Positions 1-5,164 are shown, counted from the first letter of the stretch. The stretch is DNA of 5,194 nt from an uncultured Coriobacteriaceae bacterium (GCA_902783175.1 CACZQA010000313.1:1-5194), one strand, 5' to 3'. Notes: generated from the letters alone by a model not told the origin. Made by a program: numbers and translations.

Positions 1-234
1 GCTGTTCTCGGGCTCGAGCTCTCCCATGAGGACCGTCACCTTCTGCTGCGCGTCGTCGAGGCGCTTCTGCAGGGCGCCGAGCAAGGCGACGCCGCGCTCG
101 TACTTCTGGATGCTCTGCTCGAGCTCGAGCTGGTTGCCCTCGAGGGCCCGAACGATCTCGTCGAGCTCCACAAGCCCCTCTTTGAAGCTCATGTTGTCGA
201 GCTGGGAAGCGTCTACCTTGGGTTCGTCTGCCAT
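1..234 (-). CDS. xseB: Exodeoxyribonuclease VII small subunit, C-terminus cut by window edge
   Basis: Small subunit of exonuclease VII, the cytoplasmic enzyme that degrades single-stranded DNA from both ends into oligonucleotides; several XseB copies bind one XseA. The visible 78 codons are open to base 1, so the stop lies outside the window. E. coli XseB is about 80 residues, so only a few residues are probably missing. The protein is almost entirely helical and charged: after a short acidic leader, residues 16-70 follow the family pattern (SFKEGLVELDEIV, then ALEG, then LELEQSIQKYERG, then a heptad-like stretch with L, K and D), the two-helix coiled-coil hairpin of the family. The ATG at 234-232 overlaps the xseA stop by one base (TAATG), and AAGG/CAAGG just upstream can act as ribosome binding site. 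This is the classic translational coupling of xseA and xseB. Identification is by pattern and by position after xseA. Confidence 0.93.
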   Translation of the reverse strand, partial: MADEPKVDASQLDNMSFKEGLVELDEIVRALEGNQLELEQSIQKYERGVALLGALQKRLDDAQQKVTVLMGELEPENS

Positions 235-1586
235 TAGCCTTGCCTTTCTACTGATGCCACCGTGCAGGAAAGCGAGCCGTCCTGCACCTGGATACGTACG
301 TTGTCCCCTTCTGAGACCTTGCCGACGCTGTCGACGACCGAGTGGCCGTCTTGCGCGTAGGTAATCGAGTAGCCCCTGCCAAGCGTCTTGAGCGGAGAGA
401 GCGCCTCGAGCTTTGCCGCGGCAAGCGACATCTGCTCGCCTGCATCGCGCACGAGCGCCGGGCCTGCCGTCTTGAGCTTCTCGCGCGCGACGGCGAGGCT
501 CCTGTCCTGCAAGACCAGCATGCTGGGCCCCGCGCTGCGCAAGCGTTGCCGCAGCGCCGCAAGCGACACCGCATCGCGCTTGAGCGCATCGGGGATTGCC
601 CGCGCAAGGCGCTCGCCCGCAATATCGAGGGCCTGGGAATACGGGCCCGTCAGGTAATGCGCGTCATGCCAGAGCTGCCGGTCGGACAGGCGCGAAAGCT
701 CCTGCTCGGCACCCCTGATGCAGCCGGTCAGCGCAGCACCGAGCGCCTGGGTGGCGTTGTCCACCTTGTGCTGCAGCTCCTCCACCGATGGGGCGACCGC
801 TTCCGCCGCCGCCGTTGGCGTGGAGCAGCGCCTGTCGGAGACCATGTCGCACAAGGAGTTGTCGGGCTCGTGGCCGATGCCCGTCACGACGGGGATGGGG
901 CATGCCGCAACCGCCCTGGCGAGCCCCTCGTCATTGAAGGGCATGAGGTCCTCGTAGGAGCCGCCGCCCCTGACGAGCAAGATGACGTCGGGCGCCGGGA
1001 CCGCACTGCTTGCCGCAGCAAGACCCTCTTCGAGATAGCGTGGCGCGTCTTTACCCTCGACCGGGACGCCGAAGACCATGAGTTCCCCGAGGGGATAGCG
1101 CCTTCTGAGCGTGCGGATGACGTCATGGACTGCCTTGCCACGCGGCGAGGTGACGACGGCGATGCGCTGCGGCAGCGCGGGCGTCCTGCGCTTGCGGACA
1201 GGATCCATGAGGCCCTCCGCCTCGAGCTTGCGCGCAATCTGCGCCACCTTGAGGCGCAAGTTGCCCTCCCCTGCCAAGGCGAGCCTGTTGACCGAGAACT
1301 GCATACGCCCCTTGGCGGGATAGCATGAGAAGTTGCCCGTGAGCTGCACGAGCATGCCCGCGCGGAGCGTGACTCCACTCGCGCGGTACCTGTCGCGCCA
1401 CATCAGGCAGGGCATGGCGCACTTGTCGTCGCGGATGGTGAAGTAGGCCGCCTTGTATCCCGGCTTGTCGTTGAACTCCGAGACCTCGCCCACCACGGTG
1501 AGGCGGATTTGCTCGAGTCCGCGCTTCGCGGCGTTCATGGCCTGCGTAACGGAGTATGCCGTTTCCTCTTGCTGCTGCTCTGGCAT
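234..1586 (-). CDS. xseA: Exodeoxyribonuclease VII large subunit
   Basis: Catalytic subunit of exonuclease VII, which removes single-stranded DNA in mismatch repair and recombination and limits accumulation of ssDNA. The protein is 450 residues, close to the 456 of E. coli. Residues about 10-105 form the N-terminal OB-fold (VVGEVSEF near 31-38, CLMWRD near 60-65, GNFSCYPAKGRMQF near 84-97). The nuclease domain follows: VVTSPRGKAVHDV (144-156), VRGGGSYEDLMPFNDE (205-220), GIGHEPDNSLCD (236-247) and STPTAAAE (255-262). D155, R206, H239 and D242 align with E. coli residues that I recall as essential for activity. A long helical stretch (about 265-395) and the typical ending LSPLKTLGRGYSI (396-408) plus a DG-containing tail complete the family plan. 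An in-frame ATG at 1709 would add 41 Ser/Arg/Pro-rich residues that overlap the upstream peptidase gene, so I reject it. The ATG at 1586 lies 7 nt after the peptidase stop with a weak TAGG ribosome site. It overlaps xseB by one base. Confidence 0.96.
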   Translation of the reverse strand: MPEQQQEETAYSVTQAMNAAKRGLEQIRLTVVGEVSEFNDKPGYKAAYFTIRDDKCAMPCLMWRDRYRASGVTLRAGMLVQLTGNFSCYPAKGRMQFSVNRLALAGEGNLRLKVAQIARKLEAEGLMDPVRKRRTPALPQRIAVVTSPRGKAVHDVIRTLRRRYPLGELMVFGVPVEGKDAPRYLEEGLAAASSAVPAPDVILLVRGGGSYEDLMPFNDEGLARAVAACPIPVVTGIGHEPDNSLCDMVSDRRCSTPTAAAEAVAPSVEELQHKVDNATQALGAALTGCIRGAEQELSRLSDRQLWHDAHYLTGPYSQALDIAGERLARAIPDALKRDAVSLAALRQRLRSAGPSMLVLQDRSLAVAREKLKTAGPALVRDAGEQMSLAAAKLEALSPLKTLGRGYSITYAQDGHSVVDSVGKVSEGDNVRIQVQDGSLSCTVASVERQG

Positions 1587-1593
1587 GATGCGC

Positions 1594-2295
1594 CTACTCG
1601 TTGCGTGCGACGCCGATGAAGTACAGCAGCTGCATGATACTCGTGAGCGCGCCGGCAACGTAGGTGAGGGCCGCGGCGGTGAGCACGGTACGCGCGCCAC
1701 CCGAGACATCGTCTTCGACGAGGCCGAGACCGTTGTAGATGGTCACCTGCCCGGACTGCGTGTCGTGGCGAATGTATTCCATGCCGCGGTGCGAGGCGTT
1801 GAACTCGACCGGCAGCGTGACCAGGTGGAACAAAACGGCAAAGGCAAACAGGATGATGCCCGCCCAAGTGAGGCCCGTGATGTTGAGCATGAGGCCGAAC
1901 ATGAGCAGCCAGAACCACACGCTCGACCCGAAGTTTGCGATGGGCACGAGCGCCGTGCGGAACTTCATCGGGGCGTACCCGCGCGCGTACTGGACCGCAT
2001 GCCCGCACTCGTGGCAGGCGATGGCCATAGCAGAGATGCTGCTCGAATCGTACACGCCCTCTGACAGGCGGACGACGGGACCGCGCGGGTCGAAGTGGTC
2101 GGACAACGAGCCCGCCACGCGCTGGACGGGGACGTCTTGCATGCCGTTGTCGTCGAGCATGCGCCGGGCGATCTGGGCGCCCGTGAGCCCGGTCCCGTTG
2201 GAGTATTTTGAGTACTTGCGGTACGAGGAGTTGATGTAGGCCTGGGTGGCAAAGCCCAGCACCAGGCTGATTATCATCAGGGCAAGATAGGTCAT
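1594..2295 (-). CDS. YugP-type membrane zinc metallopeptidase
   Basis: Predicted integral-membrane neutral zinc peptidase of the YugP family (Pfam Zn_peptidase_2); the natural substrate of the family is not established to my knowledge. The protein is 233 residues, the usual family length. It has an N-terminal membrane segment (about 3-19) and a soluble part containing the zinc site HECGH (H95, E96, H99) in AMAIACHECGHAVQY. Two closely spaced hydrophobic segments follow (about 117-138 and 142-162), then LPVEFNAS (161-168), in which E164 is the likely third zinc ligand as in this family and in HtpX-like enzymes, and a last hydrophobic helix (about 203-228). All catalytic residues expected are present, so it should be active. 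The ATG at 2295 is preceded by a weak TTGGAA ribosome site. The stop lies only 7 nt before xseA, so it is probably co-transcribed with xseAB although no functional link between a membrane protease and exonuclease VII is obvious. It could be a general membrane-protein quality-control enzyme. Confidence 0.9.
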   Translation of the reverse strand: MTYLALMIISLVLGFATQAYINSSYRKYSKYSNGTGLTGAQIARRMLDDNGMQDVPVQRVAGSLSDHFDPRGPVVRLSEGVYDSSSISAMAIACHECGHAVQYARGYAPMKFRTALVPIANFGSSVWFWLLMFGLMLNITGLTWAGIILFAFAVLFHLVTLPVEFNASHRGMEYIRHDTQSGQVTIYNGLGLVEDDVSGGARTVLTAAALTYVAGALTSIMQLLYFIGVARNE

Positions 2296-2309
2296 GGCGT
2301 TCCAATCTC

Positions 2310-2322
2310 TGCGAAATTCGCA
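2310..2322. promoter_or_regulatory. 13-bp palindrome upstream of the zinc peptidase gene
   Basis: TGCGAA-A-TTCGCA is a perfect 6+1+6 inverted repeat lying 14 bases before the peptidase start codon, in the 69-nt gap between rnd and the peptidase. Such a short dyad can be an operator half-site pair or a weak RNA hairpin in the leader. A possible -10 hexamer TATCAT (2341-2336 on the minus strand) lies just upstream without a convincing -35. No regulator is recognised. A dyad of this size can occur by chance. Confidence 0.3.
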
Positions 2323-2364
2323 CTAACTTTTGCCCATGATAACCGCTGGGTGAGACACGCTTTC

Positions 2365-3519
2365 TTACTGGTGCCTTTCCGTAACTTCGATGGCACCGTT
2401 CTCCAGATACATCACAAGTTTGCCGTCGAGCATGTCGACGAGTTCGCGTCCGACGAGCTCATAGCGCCAGCCGGTCAAGACGGGCAGGCCATCGCGGTGC
2501 CCGCGTGCCAGACGCGTGAGGTCGGCATGCGTTGCCAGGATGGGGGCGGCGACGTCGTTTTGCTTGGCCCTGATCTCGACGAGTGCCGCGAGCAGCTCCA
2601 CTGCCCCGTCGACCTCGGTATTCCCATGGGGCTTGCGGTCGAGTATGGGCCACTGGCTTTGGGGGAGCGCCTTGCCCTTGCGCACGGCCGCGAGAATCTG
2701 GTTGACGTCGCGGCCGTTCAGCTTGTTGGCAAGACCGCGCACCTCGAGCAGGCCCTCGCGCGTGCGGGGCGCCTTGCGGGCGATTTCGACGAGGGCCTCG
2801 TCCGGGAGTACCCACTTGCGCGGAATATTGCGGCGCGTGCCTTCTCGTTCGCGCCACGCCGCCACCTCGCGCGCAATGGCCAGCTGCCCGCGCGAGAGCG
2901 TCGAGACGCGCTTGACCTTCCTCCACATCTCGCGCGGCTCGTTTTCGTATTTTGCCGGGCTCGAAAGATCGGCGAACTCCGCATCGAGCCAGTGTAGTCG
3001 GTGCTTGGACTCGAGCTCGGACTTGAGCGTGTCGAAGATCTGGGGCAGGTACACGACGTCGTCGAGGGCGTACTTGAGCTGGTTGCTGGTGAGCGGACGG
3101 CGCGACCAGTCCGTGTAGCTGTCGGCTTTGGGCAGGTTCACGTCGCAGATTGCCCGGACGAGCGGGCCGTAGCCCACCTGAAGCGGAAAGCCCAGAAGCG
3201 ATGCCGCCGCCTGCGTGTCGAACACGGGAGTCGGCACGACGCCCGTCTCGTGGTACAGGATGCCGATATCCTGCGAGCCGGCGTGGAACACCTTCACGCA
3301 GTTCTTGTCCGTCAGAATCGGGACGAGCGCAGAGAGGTCCTTCACGGCAATCGGGTCGATGAGCGCCGCGATGGAGCCGTTGTTGATCTGGAGCAGGCAC
3401 AGGCGCGCGTAGTAGGTCTTCTCGCGAAGGAACTCGGTGTCGATGCAGAGGATCTTGGAGCCCTCGAGCCTGGCGGCGAGCGCGGACAGCTGCTCGACGT
3501 TCGTGATGTATTCGCTCAT
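2365..3519 (-). CDS. rnd: Ribonuclease D (DEDDy 3'-5' exoribonuclease with HRDC domain)
   Basis: Cytoplasmic 3'-5' exoribonuclease that trims the 3' ends of tRNA precursors and other small stable RNAs. The protein has 384 residues, against about 375 in E. coli. The DEDDy nuclease fold occupies about 1-175 with all expected metal ligands: D27 and E29 in CIDTEF, D84 in FHAGSQDI, and Y150 with D154 in LKYALDDVVYLP. A first HRDC domain covers about 205-285 (LSRGQLAIAREVAAWRE, then WVLPDEALVEIA, then GLLEVRGL), and residues about 300-372 look like the degenerate second HRDC-like domain usual for RNase D. It ends in a short acidic/polar tail. The ATG at 3519 lies 3 nt after the stop of the TerC-family gene with only a weak ribosome site, so translation is probably coupled to that gene. 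The proximity of three tRNA genes fits its substrate but is not evidence for a functional link. Nothing is truncated. Confidence 0.94.
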   Translation of the reverse strand: MSEYITNVEQLSALAARLEGSKILCIDTEFLREKTYYARLCLLQINNGSIAALIDPIAVKDLSALVPILTDKNCVKVFHAGSQDIGILYHETGVVPTPVFDTQAAASLLGFPLQVGYGPLVRAICDVNLPKADSYTDWSRRPLTSNQLKYALDDVVYLPQIFDTLKSELESKHRLHWLDAEFADLSSPAKYENEPREMWRKVKRVSTLSRGQLAIAREVAAWREREGTRRNIPRKWVLPDEALVEIARKAPRTREGLLEVRGLANKLNGRDVNQILAAVRKGKALPQSQWPILDRKPHGNTEVDGAVELLAALVEIRAKQNDVAAPILATHADLTRLARGHRDGLPVLTGWRYELVGRELVDMLDGKLVMYLENGAIEVTERHQ

Positions 3520-3522
3520 ATG

Positions 3523-4383
3523 CTAGTTCTCGCTGTTCTGCTCGCCGGAATCGGCTGGAGCTGCAGGTACCTGTTCTGAAGAGATGCGCTTGTGCGCGTT
3601 TTCGCGCACGCGGCGCTGGAGCATGATGAGAAGCGACACGGCAAAGCCGAAGATCATCATGCCGTAGAGAAGCGTGCTGAGGGGCGCCCCGGCAATCGTC
3701 TCGACGTGGAAGCCCTCGAAGAGCAGCTCGACGCCGACGAGCGTGATAAACGCGAGGGCGACGACCTTGATCTCGTAGTTTCTGTTGATGAAGTTGCTGA
3801 TGGGGTCGGCGAACACGATCATGATCGACACGGCGCCGATGACCGCGATGATCATCACGAGGATCTGCCCGGAAAGACCGGCTGCGGTGATGACGGAATC
3901 GAGCGAGAACACGATGTCCATGACCATGATGGTACCGACGGCACGCGCGAGGCCGATGCGCTTGCGCGGCTGGGGCGTCTGGCCACCCAGCTCGCCCGGC
4001 AGGTCGTGCGCCGCCTCGAACGACTCCTTGAGCTCGGAGACACCCTTGTAGACGAGGTAGAGGCCGCCGACCAGAAAGACCATGTCGCGCACGTCTATGG
4101 CGGTCCGCCCGTCCTCGACGCCAAACGGCAGTGTAAACAGGACGACGTTGATCGACATGATCCACACGACGCAGCATAGAAGGATGCAGCGCATGACCAT
4201 GGCGGCGCCGAGGCCGAGCCTGCGGCCGATATGCTGCTTGTCTTTGGGGAGGCGGTCGGTGGTGATCGCGATGAACACGAGGTTGTCGATACCGAGGGCC
4301 ATTTCCAGGAACATGAGGATGAGCACTTCTGCCCAACCGTTGACCGTCGTGAGCGGCGCAACAATGCTAGCTAGAAACTCCAA
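3523..4383 (-). CDS. TerC-family integral membrane protein
   Basis: Polytopic inner-membrane protein of the TerC family, similar in plan to E. coli YgdQ. TerC-family members are linked to metal-ion homeostasis and tellurite resistance, and in some bacteria to manganese export or loading of secreted metalloenzymes; the substrate here cannot be told. With the start chosen it has 286 residues. Hallmarks are FLEMALGIDNLVFI (about 25-38), LPKDKQ, VRDMVFLVGGLYLVYKG (about 98-114) and MDIVFSLDSVITA (about 155-167). The acidic residues in the GIDN and FSLDSVI motifs are probable ion ligands. About seven hydrophobic segments are visible, with a charged cytosolic loop (about 116-144) and an R/K- then E/S/P-rich tail. 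The start is TTG at 4383 because GGAGGT ends 3 nt before it and the length before the first motif then fits the family. An ATG at 4425 would give 300 residues, but it sits directly behind a terminator T-run without a ribosome site. rnd follows after 3 nt. Confidence 0.9.
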   Translation of the reverse strand: MEFLASIVAPLTTVNGWAEVLILMFLEMALGIDNLVFIAITTDRLPKDKQHIGRRLGLGAAMVMRCILLCCVVWIMSINVVLFTLPFGVEDGRTAIDVRDMVFLVGGLYLVYKGVSELKESFEAAHDLPGELGGQTPQPRKRIGLARAVGTIMVMDIVFSLDSVITAAGLSGQILVMIIAVIGAVSIMIVFADPISNFINRNYEIKVVALAFITLVGVELLFEGFHVETIAGAPLSTLLYGMMIFGFAVSLLIMLQRRVRENAHKRISSEQVPAAPADSGEQNSEN

Positions 4384-4395
4384 GGTACCTCCAAG
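4383..4395 (-). promoter_or_regulatory. Ribosome binding site deciding the TTG start of the TerC-family gene
   Basis: On the minus strand the sequence reads CTTGGAGGTACC then TTG, giving GGAGGT with 3-4 nt to the TTG codon. It is the strongest Shine-Dalgarno match in the window. The spacing is slightly short, but no comparable signal precedes the in-frame ATG 42 nt upstream. This favours the shorter protein. Confidence 0.6.
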
Positions 4396-4427
4396 GGCAA
4401 TCGCGTGCCCGCTTTTACATGTCATAT

Positions 4428-4454
4428 AAAAAAGACCCCGGTAAGGGGTCTTTT
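4428..4454 (-). terminator. Intrinsic terminator after tRNA-Val (roughly bidirectional)
   Basis: A 10-bp stem AAAAGACCCC / GGGGTCTTTT (4430-4439 with 4445-4454) encloses a 5-base loop. On the minus strand the stem is followed by a run of six T (4433-4428), a typical Rho-independent terminator placed 13 nt after the tRNA-Val 3' end. On the plus strand the T run is only four bases, so termination in that direction would be weaker. It lies between tRNA-Val and the TerC-family gene, so it should separate or attenuate transcription between them. Confidence 0.88.
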
Positions 4455-4466
4455 GTCAAATACATC

Positions 4467-4541
4467 TGGTGGGCGATACTGGGATCGAACCAGTGGCCTC
4501 TTCCGTGTCAGGGAAGCGCGCTCCCGCTGCGCCAATCGCCC
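4467..4541 (-). tRNA. tRNA-Val (anticodon GAC)
   Basis: A complete cloverleaf can be traced on the minus strand. The acceptor stem is GGGCGAT/ATCGCCC with discriminator A and an encoded CCA end. The D arm is GCGC AGCGGGA GCGC. The anticodon stem CTTCC/GGAAG has loop CTGACAC, so the anticodon is GAC and reads valine GUC/GUU codons. The T arm is CTGG-TTCGATC-CCAG. Length is 75 nt including CCA. A promoter lies about 33 nt upstream and an intrinsic terminator directly downstream, so it is a single-gene tRNA unit unless read-through feeds the TerC-family gene. Confidence 0.97.
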
Positions 4542-4573
4542 AAAGTGCTGTCTCGTGCTACCAGCGAGTGAAT

Positions 4574-4601
4574 ACTCTACCAGAACTCGCGAAAGCTGCA
4601 A
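4574..4601 (-). promoter_or_regulatory. Promoter of tRNA-Val
   Basis: On the minus strand TTGCAG (4601-4596) and TAGAGT (4579-4574) are separated by 16 bp, a fair match to a vegetative sigma promoter. Upstream of the -35, two A6 runs separated by two bases (4619-4614 and 4611-4606) resemble a UP element. Transcription would start near 4567 and leave a leader of about 25 nt before the tRNA. Confidence 0.6.
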
Positions 4602-4658
4602 GACGTTTTTTCATTTTTTCGTGTCGGAGCATGCGGAAAAAATTTTTTGAAATAATGC
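4602..4658. promoter_or_regulatory. Shared AT-rich spacer between divergent tRNA promoters
   Basis: This 57-bp spacer between the two -35 boxes is strikingly AT-rich for a GC-rich genome. It holds T6 (4606-4611), T6 (4614-4619) and the 12-bp palindrome A6T6 (4637-4648). Such phased A/T tracts bend DNA and are the usual target of the RNA polymerase alpha C-terminal domain at strong stable-RNA promoters. One half would serve tRNA-Val and the other tRNA-Gly. No gene is present. Confidence 0.5.
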
Positions 4659-4687
4659 TTGCGTTCTTCGAGGGGCTTCCCTATTAT
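4659..4687 (+). promoter_or_regulatory. Promoter of tRNA-Gly (and probably tRNA-Cys)
   Basis: TTGCGT (4659-4664) and TATTAT (4682-4687) are separated by exactly 17 bp, a good vegetative-sigma promoter, with an A6T6 tract immediately upstream. Start of transcription is expected near 4694, giving a leader of only about 6-7 nt before the tRNA. Confidence 0.72.
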
Positions 4688-4700
4688 ATCTTCCTGTCGC

Positions 4701-4776
4701 GCGGAAGTGGCTCAGTTGGTAGAGCATAACCTTGCCAAGGTTGGGGTCGCGGGTTCGAGTCCCGTCTTCCGCTCCA
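4701..4776 (+). tRNA. tRNA-Gly (anticodon GCC)
   Basis: The cloverleaf is complete: acceptor stem GCGGAAG/CTTCCGC, discriminator T, encoded CCA; D arm GCTC AGTTGGTA GAGC; anticodon stem TAACC/GGTTG with loop TTGCCAA giving anticodon GCC; T arm GCGGG-TTCGAGT-CCCGT. Length is 76 nt with CCA. It reads glycine GGC/GGU codons. It has its own promoter and is followed 11 nt later by a terminator hairpin. Confidence 0.97.
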
Positions 4777-4787
4777 TCATCTGCAAG

Positions 4788-4817
4788 AGAGCCGGCCCAT
4801 TCGGCCGGCTCTTTTTT
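4788..4817 (+). terminator. Intrinsic terminator after tRNA-Gly
   Basis: A perfect 10-bp stem AGAGCCGGCC / GGCCGGCTCT (4788-4797 with 4803-4812), loop CATTC, is followed by a six-T run (4812-4817, its first T also closing the stem). It is a textbook Rho-independent terminator on the plus strand. On the minus strand no T run follows. It separates tRNA-Gly from tRNA-Cys, which begins 31 nt later. Confidence 0.9.
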
Positions 4818-4848
4818 ACCGCAGATGTCCATTCGCAGCTTGCTGAAT

Positions 4849-4922
4849 GGCGACGTGGCCAAGTGGTAAGGCAGGGGCCTGCAAAGCCCTCACCACCGGT
4901 TCGAATCCGGTCGTCGCCTCCA
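4849..4922 (+). tRNA. tRNA-Cys (anticodon GCA)
   Basis: The cloverleaf is complete: acceptor stem GGCGACG/CGTCGCC, discriminator T (U73, the identity base of tRNA-Cys), encoded CCA; D arm GGCC AAGTGGTAA GGC; anticodon stem GGGGC/GCCCT with loop CTGCAAA giving anticodon GCA; T arm ACCGG-TTCGAAT-CCGGT. Length is 74 nt with CCA. No promoter is recognisable in the 31 nt that separate it from the preceding terminator. Downstream only a T-rich stretch (4936-4945) without a GC hairpin is seen, so its own terminator is unclear. Confidence 0.97.
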
Positions 4923-4950
4923 AGCTCTTCAATCCTTTTTCTTTTCGAGA

Positions 4951-4993
4951 ATATATATGTGTGTGTATCTGCGCACCCCGTACGCGTACGCGC
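4951..4993. repeat. Alternating purine-pyrimidine tracts
   Basis: Bases 4951-4968 are (AT)4(GT)4AT, 18 bases of strict purine-pyrimidine alternation. After a short break, 4979-4993 alternate again and contain the 12-bp palindrome CGTACGCGTACG (4979-4990). The second tract in particular has the composition that can adopt Z-DNA under negative supercoiling. No gene is supported here. The function, if any, is unknown. Confidence 0.6.
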
Positions 4994-5004
4994 CCTCATT
5001 GCGT

Positions 5005-5164
5005 GGGATGTGTGGCCGTGCCACTCTTCTCGCGCCGCGTGCGCCGGATGTGTGGCAGTGCCACGTTTTCCGCGCAGGAACCTCGGGATGTGTGGCAGCG
5101 CCACCCTTTTCGCGCAGAACGAACGGGATGCGTGGCAGTGCCACTCTTCTCGTGCAGGGGTTAC
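5005..5164. repeat. Four-unit 40-bp tandem repeat with conserved inverted repeat
   Basis: Four units start at 5005, 5045, 5085 and 5125, an exact 40-bp period. Each has about 30 conserved positions followed by about 10 variable ones. The conserved part reads GGGATGTGTGGC, then three bases, then GCCAC, a pyrimidine-rich stretch such as TCTTCTC or CCTTTTC, and CGCGCAG. The inverted repeat GTGGC-N3-GCCAC lies at 5012-5024, 5052-5064, 5092-5104 and 5132-5144, and its arms are identical in all four units. The period is not a multiple of three, so open frames crossing the array change phase from unit to unit and are not coding repeats. No known repeat family can be assigned from sequence alone. It could be a REP-like extragenic element, a cluster of protein-binding sites, or weak terminator-like hairpins after tRNA-Cys. 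Confidence 0.9.

Noticed and set aside
342..1328. 328-residue plus-strand frame opposite xseA
   Set aside because: It is the antisense shadow of a fully conserved xseA, Arg/Ala/Leu-rich, with no recognisable motif.
1587..1709. N-terminal extension of XseA by 41 residues
   Set aside because: It overlaps the peptidase gene in another frame, is Ser/Arg/Pro-rich and not like the family. The ATG at 1586 gives the usual length.
2333..2350. CCCA...TGGG pairing as a terminator after rnd
   Set aside because: Only 4 bp with a 10-base loop and no T run, too weak to call.
2459..4336. 625-residue minus-strand frame, the longest open frame in the window
   Set aside because: It overlaps rnd and the TerC-family gene in another frame, crosses their junction and is a low-complexity Arg/Ala/Pro/His product, typical of an antiphase frame in GC-rich DNA.
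4384..4425. ATG at 4425 as start of the TerC-family protein
   Set aside because: It lies 2 nt behind the terminator T-run with no ribosome site, whereas the TTG at 4383 follows GGAGGT. It is kept as an alternative.
4454..4459. TTGACA on the minus strand as a -35 box for the TerC-family gene
   Set aside because: No -10 hexamer at 16-18 bp. The nearest TATATG is about 26 bp away, and the hexamer overlaps the terminator.
5005..5164. CRISPR array
   Set aside because: The repeated block is about 30 bp but the variable parts are only about 10 bp, the repeats are imperfect, the period is 40 bp, and no cas gene is in the window.
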